DNA of 35,831 nt from Bacillota bacterium (lineage in GTDB: Bacteria; Bacillota; Clostridia; Christensenellales; Aristaeellaceae), in assembly GCA_963169565.1 (NCBI GenBank), contig CAUJDI010000059.1, positions 1-35,831 on the forward strand. Reading direction: 5' to 3'. The translations under genes were made by a program, and so were the position numbers. The notes beneath the pieces were generated by a model. That model was given only the letters and a program-made list of their open reading frames with translations, ran no database searches and was not told the DNA's origin. This document shows positions 25,543 to 33,553 of this stretch, in pieces (the first letter of the stretch is position 1; each line of letters begins with the position of its first letter).

Positions 25543-26916
25543 ATGATCCAAAGCGAACGAGTCCTGCCTCTCAATCACAGGCCGATCCCTGACGACCGGC
25601 CGTATGTCCTGTACTGGATGCAGAGCGCTCAGCGCGCGTCCTGCAACCATGCGCTGGAATACGCCATCCGCCAGGCGAATCTGCTTCGTAAACCATTGCT
25701 GGCATTCTTTGGCATCACAGAAAGCTTTCCGCAGGCCAATGAGCGGCACTACCGCTTTATGCTGGAAGGTTTGCGGGAGACTCGCATGGAACTGGAGAAG
25801 AGAGGCATCCACCTGTTGATCAGGCGTGTTTCTCCAGAAGCAGGGGCACTGGAGCTGGCGGCTTTCGCAGCCCTGGTGGTCGTTGACCGGGGATACCTGC
25901 GGATTGAACGGGCTTGGCGGAATACGCTGGCGGATGGGGCGGACTGCCCGGTCATTCAAGTGGAGACAAACGTGGTGGTTCCGGTGGAGACGGCTTCATC
26001 AAAGGAGGAATACACGGCTGCCACCTTCCGGCCCAGAATCCATCGTATCCAGGATCTTTTTGCCCAACCCCTTCAGGAGGGAAAAGCCCTGGTTTCGTCC
26101 TTTGGGCACAATCCCTCTTGTGATTTTTTTGATCTCTCCGACGTTGATGCTGCGCTTGCCCTGCTGAACATCGACAGGTCTGTGCGTTCAGCCAGTGCCC
26201 GGGGAGGAACGGCGGAAGCAAAGCGCCTGCTCCGGGTTTTTCTTATGGACAAACTGGCAGGCTACGCCGATCTGAAGAATGATCCGGGTATGGAATTGAC
26301 CTCCGGCTTGAGCCCCTATCTGCATTTCGGACAGATCTCACCTCTGGAGATCATGCTGGAATTGAAGGACGCCCCTGCGGCGTACCGGGAAGTTTTCCTG
26401 GAGGAACTGGTGGTGAGACGGGAATTAAGCATGAACTTTGTCTTCCACAATCCCCGGTACGATGCATATGAATCTCTTCCGGCCTGGGCAAGGGCAACGC
26501 TGGAGAAGCACAGATCAGACCTGAGGCCCTACAGGTATACCCGGGATGAGCTTGAAAACGCCCAGACTCATGACCCGTATTGGAATGCTGCCCAAAATGA
26601 GATGGTACTGACTGGCAGGATGCATGGCTATATGCGGATGTACTGGGGCAAGAAGATCCTGGAATGGGGAAGGACCCCTCAGGAAGCTTTCAGCACAGCG
26701 CTGTCGCTGAACAACCGATACTGCCTTGACGGAAGAGACCCCAATGCCTTTGCAGGAGTCGCGTGGTGTTTTGGCAAGCATGACAGGCCCTGGGGCGAAC
26801 GGGATATCTTTGGCAATGTTCGGTATATGAACGCCAAAGGCCTGGAGCGTAAGTTCAATATGCGGCGGTATCTCCAAAGGGTCGCGCTGATGAACAGCGG
26901 GGCGCCACAATCCTGA
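25543..26916 (+). CDS. phr: Class II deoxyribodipyrimidine (CPD) photolyase
   Basis: A 457-residue FAD enzyme that uses blue light to split cyclobutane pyrimidine dimers. The N-terminal antenna domain opens with VLYWMQSAQRASCNHALEYAI, the hallmark of class II enzymes. The C-terminal FAD domain has SPYLHFGQISP, EELVVRRELSMNFVFHN, MHGYMRMYWGKKILEW, and NNRYCLDGRDPNAFAGVAWCFGKHDRPWGER, broken here only by the usual class II wording. Length fits the family. It implies exposure to light at some stage, unusual for a strict gut anaerobe. The ribosome site is weak (CCGGAG), consistent with coupling to upstream genes. Confidence 0.95.
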   Translation: MIQSERVLPLNHRPIPDDRPYVLYWMQSAQRASCNHALEYAIRQANLLRKPLLAFFGITESFPQANERHYRFMLEGLRETRMELEKRGIHLLIRRVSPEAGALELAAFAALVVVDRGYLRIERAWRNTLADGADCPVIQVETNVVVPVETASSKEEYTAATFRPRIHRIQDLFAQPLQEGKALVSSFGHNPSCDFFDLSDVDAALALLNIDRSVRSASARGGTAEAKRLLRVFLMDKLAGYADLKNDPGMELTSGLSPYLHFGQISPLEIMLELKDAPAAYREVFLEELVVRRELSMNFVFHNPRYDAYESLPAWARATLEKHRSDLRPYRYTRDELENAQTHDPYWNAAQNEMVLTGRMHGYMRMYWGKKILEWGRTPQEAFSTALSLNNRYCLDGRDPNAFAGVAWCFGKHDRPWGERDIFGNVRYMNAKGLERKFNMRRYLQRVALMNSGAPQS

Positions 26917-26991
26917 CATGACCGTATTCATCATTTCGGATGTATGAAGTATAATGAAACTCAAGCGGCGGGAAACCGCCATCCGGTCATG
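26917..26991 (+). ncRNA. Candidate three-way-junction RNA element
   Basis: Three nested helices directly after the photolyase stop. P1 is CATGACCG (26917-26924) with CGGTCATG (26984-26991), perfect. P2 is TTCATCAT with ATGTATGAA (26927-26948), eight pairs with one bulged T and loop TTCGG. P3 is GGCGG-GAAA-CCGCC (26967-26980), with a GNRA tetraloop. The 18-base linker between P2 and P3 contains TATAAT (26950-26955), which could instead be a -10 element. It matches no riboswitch class I know. Function is unknown and the structure is read by eye only. Confidence 0.35.
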
Positions 26992-27039
26992 CTGGAAGAT
27001 AGGAACCGCAAGGCATAAAGGGAATTGGAGGAAGCGGAG

Positions 27040-28035
27040 ATGGACAGGGCCGGTATCGTCATTTCCCACCGCATCACGATCGGCATCAGCGCCTGCTGTA
27101 TGGGCAGCCCGGTACGCTACAACAGCAAGGGATGGGACATGCTGGCAGGCATAGGACGCGAGCGGAATGATTTCAAGTGGTGCCCGGTATGTCCGGAGTG
27201 CATGGCGGGGCTGGGCGTCCCGCGTGATCCTATCCATCTGACAGGCGGAGACGGCTCCATGGTGTGGAGGGATGAAGCCGAGGTCAAGAACCGGCATGGC
27301 CGGCTGGTCACGGATGACGTGAAGTTTGGCGCGCAGTCCTGCCTGGAGACCCTGAAGCGCGCGGGCGCCGATGCCTTTGTGTATATGGACGGGAGTCCCT
27401 CCTGCGGCGTATACCGCACCACGCTCAAGTCCACCAAGCGCGGGCATCCACCGGGCATTTTCGGCTCCCTTCTTCTTGACCAGGGGTTTTTTCTTATTCC
27501 GGCGGCCGATTTGCAAAGTCCCTTGAAGTGGTGGGACTGGCGGCGCAGGTTTCTGGCCTTCCATTGGCTGAAGAACCTTGAAATCACAGGGAAGTCCGGC
27601 CTTTATGACGCTTGGACCAGCCTGAAGTTCCTCTTTCAGGAACTCGACAATGCCTGGGCGGTTCAGATGGGCCGGTCCTTGGCTGGGATGGCCGGCAAAC
27701 CGGAGCCAGCCTTCATCGCCGGGTTCAAGGCCCAGGCCTTGGACATCCTTCGCAGGCCTTCCACTGTCAGACGCATCACCAACAGCCTGTGGAAGAACTA
27801 TTCCTTCTTCCGCAAGCGCCTGGGCAAGAGCGTGGAGGGCATCAATACGCCTGATTTCCAGAGAAACATCACCACCATCGCCAAGGAACTGGTCACCATG
27901 GAACGCAAGGCCCTGGAAGACGGAGTGCTGTTTGGCACCTCGCCGGTCATTTACCGTGAGAAACGCAGGCTGCCCAGTATGGAAGGGCCTGTGGAAACGG
28001 AACGACAGCAGGATCCTCCTTCTGTTTTGTCGTGA
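27040..28035 (+). CDS. DUF523-DUF1722 protein (YbgA-like fusion)
   Basis: A 331-residue two-domain protein. The N-terminal DUF523 domain (residues about 10-165) has GISACCMGSPVRYNSKG, a cysteine group CPVCPEC (C48, C51, C54), GVPRDPIHLTGG and DGSPSCGVYRTT; the cysteines may bind a metal or Fe-S cluster. The C-terminal DUF1722 domain (about 170-305) is helical. This fusion is often found beside photolyase genes, as here, and is suspected to act in light or oxidative-stress responses; its reaction is not known. ATG 27040 with GGAGG about eight bases upstream is preferred to the TTG at 27025. Confidence 0.9.
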   Translation: MDRAGIVISHRITIGISACCMGSPVRYNSKGWDMLAGIGRERNDFKWCPVCPECMAGLGVPRDPIHLTGGDGSMVWRDEAEVKNRHGRLVTDDVKFGAQSCLETLKRAGADAFVYMDGSPSCGVYRTTLKSTKRGHPPGIFGSLLLDQGFFLIPAADLQSPLKWWDWRRRFLAFHWLKNLEITGKSGLYDAWTSLKFLFQELDNAWAVQMGRSLAGMAGKPEPAFIAGFKAQALDILRRPSTVRRITNSLWKNYSFFRKRLGKSVEGINTPDFQRNITTIAKELVTMERKALEDGVLFGTSPVIYREKRRLPSMEGPVETERQQDPPSVLS

Positions 28036-28073
28036 TCCAGGTTCAGATATCAAAGAACGTTTGAGGTGATCGG

Positions 28074-29669
28074 ATGACATACGATGTGATCGTGGTTGGC
28101 GGCGGGATGGCTGGATTGACCGCGGCAGCCTACCTGTGCAGGGCAGGCCGGAGCGTGCTGCTCTGTGAAAAGGAGGGGCGGCTTGGCGGTCTGGTGGGCT
28201 CCTTCCGGCACAATGGATTCGTTTTTGACGCTGGCATCCGGGCGCTGGAAAACTCCGGCGTGCTGTTTCCCATGCTCCGCCAGCTTGGCTTGCATGTTGA
28301 CTTTGTCAGAAGCGGCGTGACCATCGGGGTCGGTGACGCGAGGGTCAACCTGGACTCGCCCGAGAGCATCCACGCCTACCAGCAAATGCTTACAGACCAG
28401 TTCCCGCGGGAAGCGCAGGCTCTTGACGCATTCATTGGGCTGGTAAAAAAAGCCATGGGGTTCATGGATGTCCTTTATGGCATTGACAACCCGCTGTTCC
28501 TGGATAACATGAAGGATCCGGTATACCTGCGGAAAACCCTGCTCCCTTGGATGCTCAGATATGCAGGGAACATTGGAAAAATAAAGCGCTTCAGCATGCC
28601 GGTCGAGGAATGTCTGGGGGCGATCATCAGCAACCCTGCGCTGATTGACGTGCTGGCCCAGCACTTCTTCAAACGGACACCGGCCTTTTTCGCGCTGAGC
28701 TACTTCAGCCTTTATCTGGACTACGCCTACCCCATTGGCGGCACAGGCAAGCTTGTTGACGCGATGGAAGGGTATATCAGGGGACATGGCGGTGAAATCC
28801 GCACCTCAACGGAGATCCGGGCGGTCGACCCAGCCAGGAGGAGCGTGGAAGACGCAGGCGGAAACACCATTGAATACAGGCGGCTGGTCTGGTGCGCGGA
28901 TCAGAGGGCGCTGTATCATTCCCTGCAGCGGCTGGAACTGCTGCCGGACAAGACCCGGGAGAGCCTGGCCGCGCGGCGTGCCTTCCTTCAGGACAAGGAG
29001 GGCGGCGACTCCGTTCTGACGCTCTACCTGGAGACCGGTCTGGACAAGGATTACTTTGCCCAACGCCACAGCCCGCACTTTTTTCAAACCCCCAGCAAGC
29101 TGGGGCTTGGCGCTGTGCGTACGGGGATCAGGGATGGCGGGGGAGGCTACATCAAGGATCGCGAAACTGTCTTCGCCTACCTCCGGGAATACCTGACGCT
29201 TACCACCTTTGAAATCTCCATCCCCTCGCTTCGCGATGCGGACCTCGCGCCTCCAGGCAAGACCGAGCTGATCATCAGCACCTTGATGGATTACGCGCTG
29301 GTCAGACACATCGAAGACGAGGGCTGGTATGATGCGTTCAAGGCACTATGCCGGGAGACGATCTGCGCCGTGCTCACAGACTCGGTGTATCCGGGACTGG
29401 GTGACAAAATAGACGACGGCTTTGTCTCAAGTCCCCTGACCCTGATGCGGCGCACCGGAAACACTGGCGGAGCCATCACCGGGTGGGCGTTTACCAACAG
29501 CGCGATGCCCGCTGTGTCCAGCATGCCGTCCATCGCCAAATCTGTCCGGACACCAATCCCAAGCGTACTTCAGGCTGGGCAGTGGTCTTTCAGCCCTTCA
29601 GGAATGCCCGTCTCCATCCTCACTGGAAAACTCGCCGCGGACCGCGCACTGAAAGAACTCAGGCATTAG
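28074..29669 (+). CDS. FAD-dependent phytoene desaturase-like oxidoreductase
   Basis: A 531-residue flavoprotein of the amine oxidase / CrtI / carotenoid isomerase superfamily. The dinucleotide-binding start is DVIVVGGGMAGLTAAAYLCRAG followed by the ADP-ribose acid in LLCEKEGRLGG; YPIGGTGKLVDAMEGYI and a C-terminal FAD motif region (TGWAFTNSAMPAVSSM) are also present. Substrate cannot be told from sequence: carotenoid, lipid or retinol-saturase-like chemistry are all possible. GAGGTGAT precedes ATG 28074, 38 bases after the DUF523 gene. Its last 72 bases overlap, tail to tail, the coding region of the convergent SDR gene. Confidence 0.88.
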   Translation: MTYDVIVVGGGMAGLTAAAYLCRAGRSVLLCEKEGRLGGLVGSFRHNGFVFDAGIRALENSGVLFPMLRQLGLHVDFVRSGVTIGVGDARVNLDSPESIHAYQQMLTDQFPREAQALDAFIGLVKKAMGFMDVLYGIDNPLFLDNMKDPVYLRKTLLPWMLRYAGNIGKIKRFSMPVEECLGAIISNPALIDVLAQHFFKRTPAFFALSYFSLYLDYAYPIGGTGKLVDAMEGYIRGHGGEIRTSTEIRAVDPARRSVEDAGGNTIEYRRLVWCADQRALYHSLQRLELLPDKTRESLAARRAFLQDKEGGDSVLTLYLETGLDKDYFAQRHSPHFFQTPSKLGLGAVRTGIRDGGGGYIKDRETVFAYLREYLTLTTFEISIPSLRDADLAPPGKTELIISTLMDYALVRHIEDEGWYDAFKALCRETICAVLTDSVYPGLGDKIDDGFVSSPLTLMRRTGNTGGAITGWAFTNSAMPAVSSMPSIAKSVRTPIPSVLQAGQWSFSPSGMPVSILTGKLAADRALKELRH

Positions 29670-30578
29670 GCCTACCCGCTGCAAGGTTTGCGCCCAGATA
29701 GCCGTGCGAAGCGCTTCATCCCGCGCGGTCAGCAGCGGCTGGGCCTGAAGCGTCAGGTAGAAATACTGGCCGCTGGTTGATGCCAGTTCAGGCGCCGCGC
29801 TGAGATAGTACAGCGCTTCGCCGGATATGGCCGGGTCCTTGAGGAAACGCTGGACGATCAGTCGCATCCACGCCCTGTACAGCGGTCCGTTGTTGTTTCC
29901 GATGTTGGTTTTGACCCCCCCGGGGTGCATCGTGTTGAATGTGATGCCCGTGCTCCTCAGCCGCTCAGCAAGTTCCGTGACCACGGCAATCTGCGCGATC
30001 TTTGACGCCCCATAGGCCCTCAGGCCGATATAGGGGCGTTTTTTCCATTCCAGATCCTGTAGGTTGAGCCCGCCAAAGCGGTGCCCTTCTGAGTTGACTT
30101 GGATGACGCGACCTTGTGAGCTGCGGCTGAGCGGGCCTATCAGCAGGGCGGTCAGCAGAAACGGCGCGAGGTGGTTGACCTGGAAAACCATCTCGTTCCC
30201 ATCCACAGTCATGTGCCGCCTCGTGCAGTGCAGCCCCGCGCTGTTGATGAGCACATCCAGCTTGTCCCATCGCGCATTGATTTGTTCCGCTGCCTTCCTG
30301 ACATCCTTGAGACGGGAGAAATCCGCGGTCAGGATATGTACCTTCGCGTCATATTCCTTCATCAGCATAGCCTGCACGGCCTGTGCCTTTTCCAGGCTGC
30401 GGCTGATCAGCACCAGTTCACAACTACCCTGGGCCAGGCGTTTGGCTGCTTCCAGCCCCACGCCAGAGGTGGCGCCGGAAATCACGCAGACCTTGCCGGC
30501 CATTGACGCATCGCTGCGGCGCTGCTCAGCATGGCGGTATTTCAGGAAGGCCATGTCGTCCTTCGTGTACTTGATCAT
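29598..30578 (-). CDS. Short-chain dehydrogenase/reductase
   Basis: A 326-residue SDR of the retinol-dehydrogenase/WW-oxidoreductase-like group. It has VISGATSGVGLEAAKRLA (NAD(P) loop), the NSAG motif in VLINSAGLHC, the Ser in IQVNSEGHRFGG, and Y-G-A-S-K as the catalytic YxxxK. HPGGVKTNIG follows as in this group. The start at ATG 30578 has GAGG close upstream; the frame stays open further, but that extension overlaps the NTF2-like gene. The C-terminal end overlaps the convergent FAD gene. It probably forms an operon with the gene upstream, seven bases away. Confidence 0.88.
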   Translation of the reverse strand: MIKYTKDDMAFLKYRHAEQRRSDASMAGKVCVISGATSGVGLEAAKRLAQGSCELVLISRSLEKAQAVQAMLMKEYDAKVHILTADFSRLKDVRKAAEQINARWDKLDVLINSAGLHCTRRHMTVDGNEMVFQVNHLAPFLLTALLIGPLSRSSQGRVIQVNSEGHRFGGLNLQDLEWKKRPYIGLRAYGASKIAQIAVVTELAERLRSTGITFNTMHPGGVKTNIGNNNGPLYRAWMRLIVQRFLKDPAISGEALYYLSAAPELASTSGQYFYLTLQAQPLLTARDEALRTAIWAQTLQRVGLMPEFFQCAVRGEFSSEDGDGHS

Positions 30579-30585
30579 GACGTCC

Positions 30586-31077
30586 TCACCCGAACTTCCT
30601 GCGCATAAACTTGCGGTAGCGTTTGAAAAACCAGGGGATGCCGTTGAAAATGTCGCCCCACAGGTCATAGTAGTCACGCTGTGCGATGATGCGCCCGTCT
30701 TCGTGCAGTGTCAGCCGGGTGCATCCATAGATCGGCGTGCTGGGGAATTTTTTGAACATCATGGTCATTTTCCAGTCAAACATGACTTCATTTCCATCCT
30801 TGAGGACCGGGCCGATCTCCATCTGCAGCTCTTTGCAGCGTGCGGTCAGGCGTTCGCAAAGCGCCGTGAATCCTTCTATGCCTTCAACCCGCTGGATGGA
30901 ATCCTGGAAGACAATGTCATCATGATAGTAGGGGAAGATATGCGACCAGTCGGGTTTTCCTTGCGTGTTGTAGGTTCTAGACCACAACAGGCGCACGTTT
31001 TCCGCGCTGAGTTCCAGCAGGGGCGACCCATCGGGGGTCCTGGCTGGCTCGCGGACTGATCCTTCTTTCTCCTGCAC
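30586..31077 (-). CDS. NTF2/SnoaL-like protein
   Basis: A 163-residue protein with the cone-shaped NTF2-like fold. The conserved pattern is W-S-H-I-F-P-Y-Y-H-D-D-I-V-F-QDSI, then VEGIEGFTALCERLTARC, and the end DYYDLWGDIFNGIPWFFKR. Homologues of this subtype sit next to SDR genes in light-stress clusters of Proteobacteria. The predicted start is GTG 31077, with no obvious ribosome site; the first about 25 residues are not conserved-looking, so the true start may be further in. Substrate is unknown. Confidence 0.82.
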   Translation of the reverse strand: MQEKEGSVREPARTPDGSPLLELSAENVRLLWSRTYNTQGKPDWSHIFPYYHDDIVFQDSIQRVEGIEGFTALCERLTARCKELQMEIGPVLKDGNEVMFDWKMTMMFKKFPSTPIYGCTRLTLHEDGRIIAQRDYYDLWGDIFNGIPWFFKRYRKFMRRKFG

Positions 31078-31581
31078 GGCGATTTCCCCTTATTATTGAT
31101 TGCGTTGATTCGGATGTGTGTTTTGATGAACGAATTATCTACCGTTGTTCTGTTCTTCAATCGGTCGAGCCCGTGTAGGAGGGCGAAACCTCATGCTTGT
31201 CGTTATGTCTCGCCGTTCCAGGTGTTGTCGGGTCTTGGGAGCGCGGTGGATACGCAACGCTGTCGGGATCAAGCAGGAATGTGCAGGCATGGTTCCTCTC
31301 GTTGCTGTGTACAAAAAATCGCGCTGAGCATAACAGATGCGGTCATGACGCGTCAATGGGCAGATACACTTGCGCGGTCAAAGCATTATTTCATTGAATA
31401 ATTGCTTAATGTCATCAGCTAAGAGACTTTGTTTATGATAGGGACTACTTGAAAAGTCAATGGGCAGGAAAGAATAACAGTAAAAATATAAGTTTGTCAT
31501 CTATTGCTTGGAATGGCAACTCAAAAAAGCTGCTGGACATTAAAAACAACAGGCGGCCGAACGAGCGGTAAAGAAAGCCGG
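31078..31581. other. Intergenic region without a supported gene
   Basis: About 500 bases, AT-rich in its right half. AAGCATTATT (31381-31390) and AATAATTGCTT (31397-31407) form a hairpin with one bulge and no T-run. Open frames on both strands lack ribosome sites and recognisable content. Confidence 0.5.
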
Positions 31582-31740
31582 TCAGTTGATGTCTAGGGTA
31601 CCCAGATAAGCGTTGACAGAAGCATAATATCTTCGCAGAAAATTTTTGGCCGAAGCCATCATGAAGACCTGGTAATTCTTGCCTTTGGAACGCTTTTTTA
31701 CCGCGTACTGGTAGATTAATTCCTCGGCGGGAGAAAACAT
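31582..31740 (-). pseudogene. C-terminal remnant of an IS110-like transposase
   Basis: A 52-codon frame from ATG 31740 to TGA 31582. The peptide runs FSPAEELIYQYAVKKRSKG, then KNYQVFMMASAKNFLRRYY. This resembles the last part of IS110/IS1111-group transposases (Y-x-Y-x-x-K-K-R-x-x-G-K ... M-x-x-A-x-x-K-F-L-R-x-Y-Y). The catalytic part is missing. It begins five bases after the psuG stop, so an old element was truncated there. The call is from memory of the family pattern and needs a search. Confidence 0.5.
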
Positions 31741-31745
31741 ATCAA

Positions 31746-32663
31746 TCACTTTTTGGACGACAGCGCCGTTGCGATCTTGGCCGCGAGCGCTACGTTATTG
31801 TATACCAACCGGATATTGGACTTCAGCGAGTCCCCGCCGGTCAGTTCCACCACGCGGGCGAGCAGGAAAGGGGTGACGTCCTTGCCGCTGATGCCCTTGG
31901 CATTGGCGTCGTCAAGCGCTTTGCTGATGGACTTATCGATCACATCCTTCGGCATTTCGTATGCCTCGGGGATCGGGTTGGTGATCAGCATGCCGCCCGG
32001 GAAACCGAGCCCTCGCTGCGCCAGGATGGCCCCGGCGATCTCCTCGGGCGTATCCGCCCTGCCAGGCACGCGGAAACCGCTGCGGCTGGTATAGAAGGCA
32101 GGCAGCTCGTCCGTTTGGTACCCGATCACCGGCACACCCTTGGTCTCAAGATATTCCAGCGTTAGCCCCAGGTCGAGGATGCTTTTTGCGCCGGCGCAGA
32201 CGACCGCGACGGGCGTTACGGCCAGCTCTTCAAGGTCGGCGGAGATGTCCATGTTGGTCTCAGCCCCGCGGTGCACGCCCCCGATCCCGCCGGTGGCGAA
32301 GACCCTGATCCCCGCCAGCGCGGCGATGATCATGGTGGCCGCGACCGTGGTCGCGCCGTCCTCCTGCCTGGAGACGACCATCGGCATGTCCCTCCGGCTG
32401 ACCTTCCTGATCTTCTGCCCGGCTTTGCCCAGATACTCGATCTGCTCGCCGGTCAGCCCGGCGCAAAGCCTGCCGCCGATGACCGCGACGGTGGCGGGTT
32501 CCGCGCCGTGCTCTCTGGATAAGGCTTCGCAGGCGAGGGCGGTCTCGACGTTCTGGGGATAGGGCATGCCGTGGCTGATGATCGTGCTCTCCAGCGCGAT
32601 CACCGGACGGCCGTTATCAAGCGCTTCCCTGACCCTGGGAGAGAGCTGCAGGTATTTGTTCAT
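31746..32663 (-). CDS. psuG: Pseudouridine-5'-phosphate glycosidase
   Basis: A 305-residue enzyme that cleaves pseudouridine 5'-phosphate to uracil and ribose 5-phosphate. Recognised by PVIALESTIISHGMPYPQN, VAVIGGRLCAGLTGEQIEYL, FATGGIGGVHRGAETNMDIS and the catalytic region CAGAKSILDLGLTLEYLET. Size is normal for PsuG. ATG 32663 follows GAGGAGGAAAG and overlaps the psuK stop (ATGA), so the kinase and glycosidase are translated together. It completes a two-step salvage pathway for modified nucleosides from RNA turnover. Confidence 0.95.
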   Translation of the reverse strand: MNKYLQLSPRVREALDNGRPVIALESTIISHGMPYPQNVETALACEALSREHGAEPATVAVIGGRLCAGLTGEQIEYLGKAGQKIRKVSRRDMPMVVSRQEDGATTVAATMIIAALAGIRVFATGGIGGVHRGAETNMDISADLEELAVTPVAVVCAGAKSILDLGLTLEYLETKGVPVIGYQTDELPAFYTSRSGFRVPGRADTPEEIAGAILAQRGLGFPGGMLITNPIPEAYEMPKDVIDKSISKALDDANAKGISGKDVTPFLLARVVELTGGDSLKSNIRLVYNNVALAAKIATALSSKK

Positions 32664-33553
32664 CTTTCCTCCTCGCTGCCAGTCGCATCCGATATGCCGG
32701 ACAAGTATTCATATGCAAGCCGTATCCCAAGCATTGCTGTCTCGTCAGCAGGCAGTTTCATGGCGACCCCCAAGGTGATGCCGGCGGCCATGGCGTCCCC
32801 CGCGCCTGTCACGCTCACGCCGTGCAGCCTGGGCGCGCCGCGCATGCCTGACTTGTACGCATCCGCGTAATAGACCCCCTCGCTGCCCAGGGAAATGTAC
32901 ACCTGTTTCACGCCAAGGCGCAGGAGTGCATTGGCGGCACGCTCAGGGCTGTCTTCGCCGGTCATTGCCAGCGCTTCCATCAGGTTGGGTTTGATGGCAG
33001 TCAGCCTGTTCATGACCGACAGCAGACGAAGGCATTTGACCGTGCTGACGGGATCGGCGATCAAGGGCACACTGACCACTGAAACAGCGGCCTGGAGACA
33101 GGCTTCGCTCAGGTTGGCGTCAAGTACACAGGCTTGAAATCCGCTGTTCCCCAATAAGGCTGCCCGGAGGCCGTCCGGGCTGAGCGCCTCAAGCAGCCTG
33201 GTGTCATTCACAGCCGCGCGCATTTCGCCCCTCATATCATGAATCGCAAGATAACGGGGGGAAGGGCCTTTGCCCTGGAACGAAAGACTGAGGCCGATGC
33301 CCTTCTCCGCGCAGGCGGCCCTGAGCAGACCGGCATTCAGATCGTCTCCCAGAACGGTCATCAGTTCTGTCCTGACCCCTGCCCTTGCCAGATGGGACGC
33401 GATATTGCAGCCGACACCGCCCGGCTTCATCTCGATGAAGCCGGGGATCGAGTCGCCTTCCAGGAAAGGCCCGCTGCCGGTGCCAAGGATGTCCAGGTTC
33501 AACCCCCCGACGACCAAAACGCTCAACCGGCCTGCATCCATCGCTTCAGCCAA
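32660..33553 (-). CDS. psuK: Pseudouridine kinase (PfkB family)
   Basis: A PfkB/ribokinase-fold kinase of about 297 residues that phosphorylates pseudouridine. It has VLVVGGLNLDILG at the N-terminus, the KPGGVGCNIASHLARAG block, and the anion-hole signature VTGAGDAMAAGI near the end. PfkB members cannot be separated by eye; the overlap with psuG makes pseudouridine the likely substrate. Two starts are possible: TTG 33553, with GGGAGG five bases upstream, and ATG 33541 (MDAGRLSVLVVGG), without a site. I use the TTG; it overlaps the queA stop. Confidence 0.88.
   Translation of the reverse strand: MAEAMDAGRLSVLVVGGLNLDILGTGSGPFLEGDSIPGFIEMKPGGVGCNIASHLARAGVRTELMTVLGDDLNAGLLRAACAEKGIGLSLSFQGKGPSPRYLAIHDMRGEMRAAVNDTRLLEALSPDGLRAALLGNSGFQACVLDANLSEACLQAAVSVVSVPLIADPVSTVKCLRLLSVMNRLTAIKPNLMEALAMTGEDSPERAANALLRLGVKQVYISLGSEGVYYADAYKSGMRGAPRLHGVSVTGAGDAMAAGITLGVAMKLPADETAMLGIRLAYEYLSGISDATGSEEER

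Noticed and set aside
26515-28080. Open frame of 521 codons on the minus strand opposite photolyase and DUF523 genes
   Set aside because: It spans two well-supported genes and the gap between them, with no recognisable domain; composition shadow.
31096-31401. Plus-strand open frame of 101 codons upstream of the NTF2-like gene
   Set aside because: Arg/Cys-rich sequence without motif or ribosome site, in a region expected to hold the promoter of the minus-strand operon.
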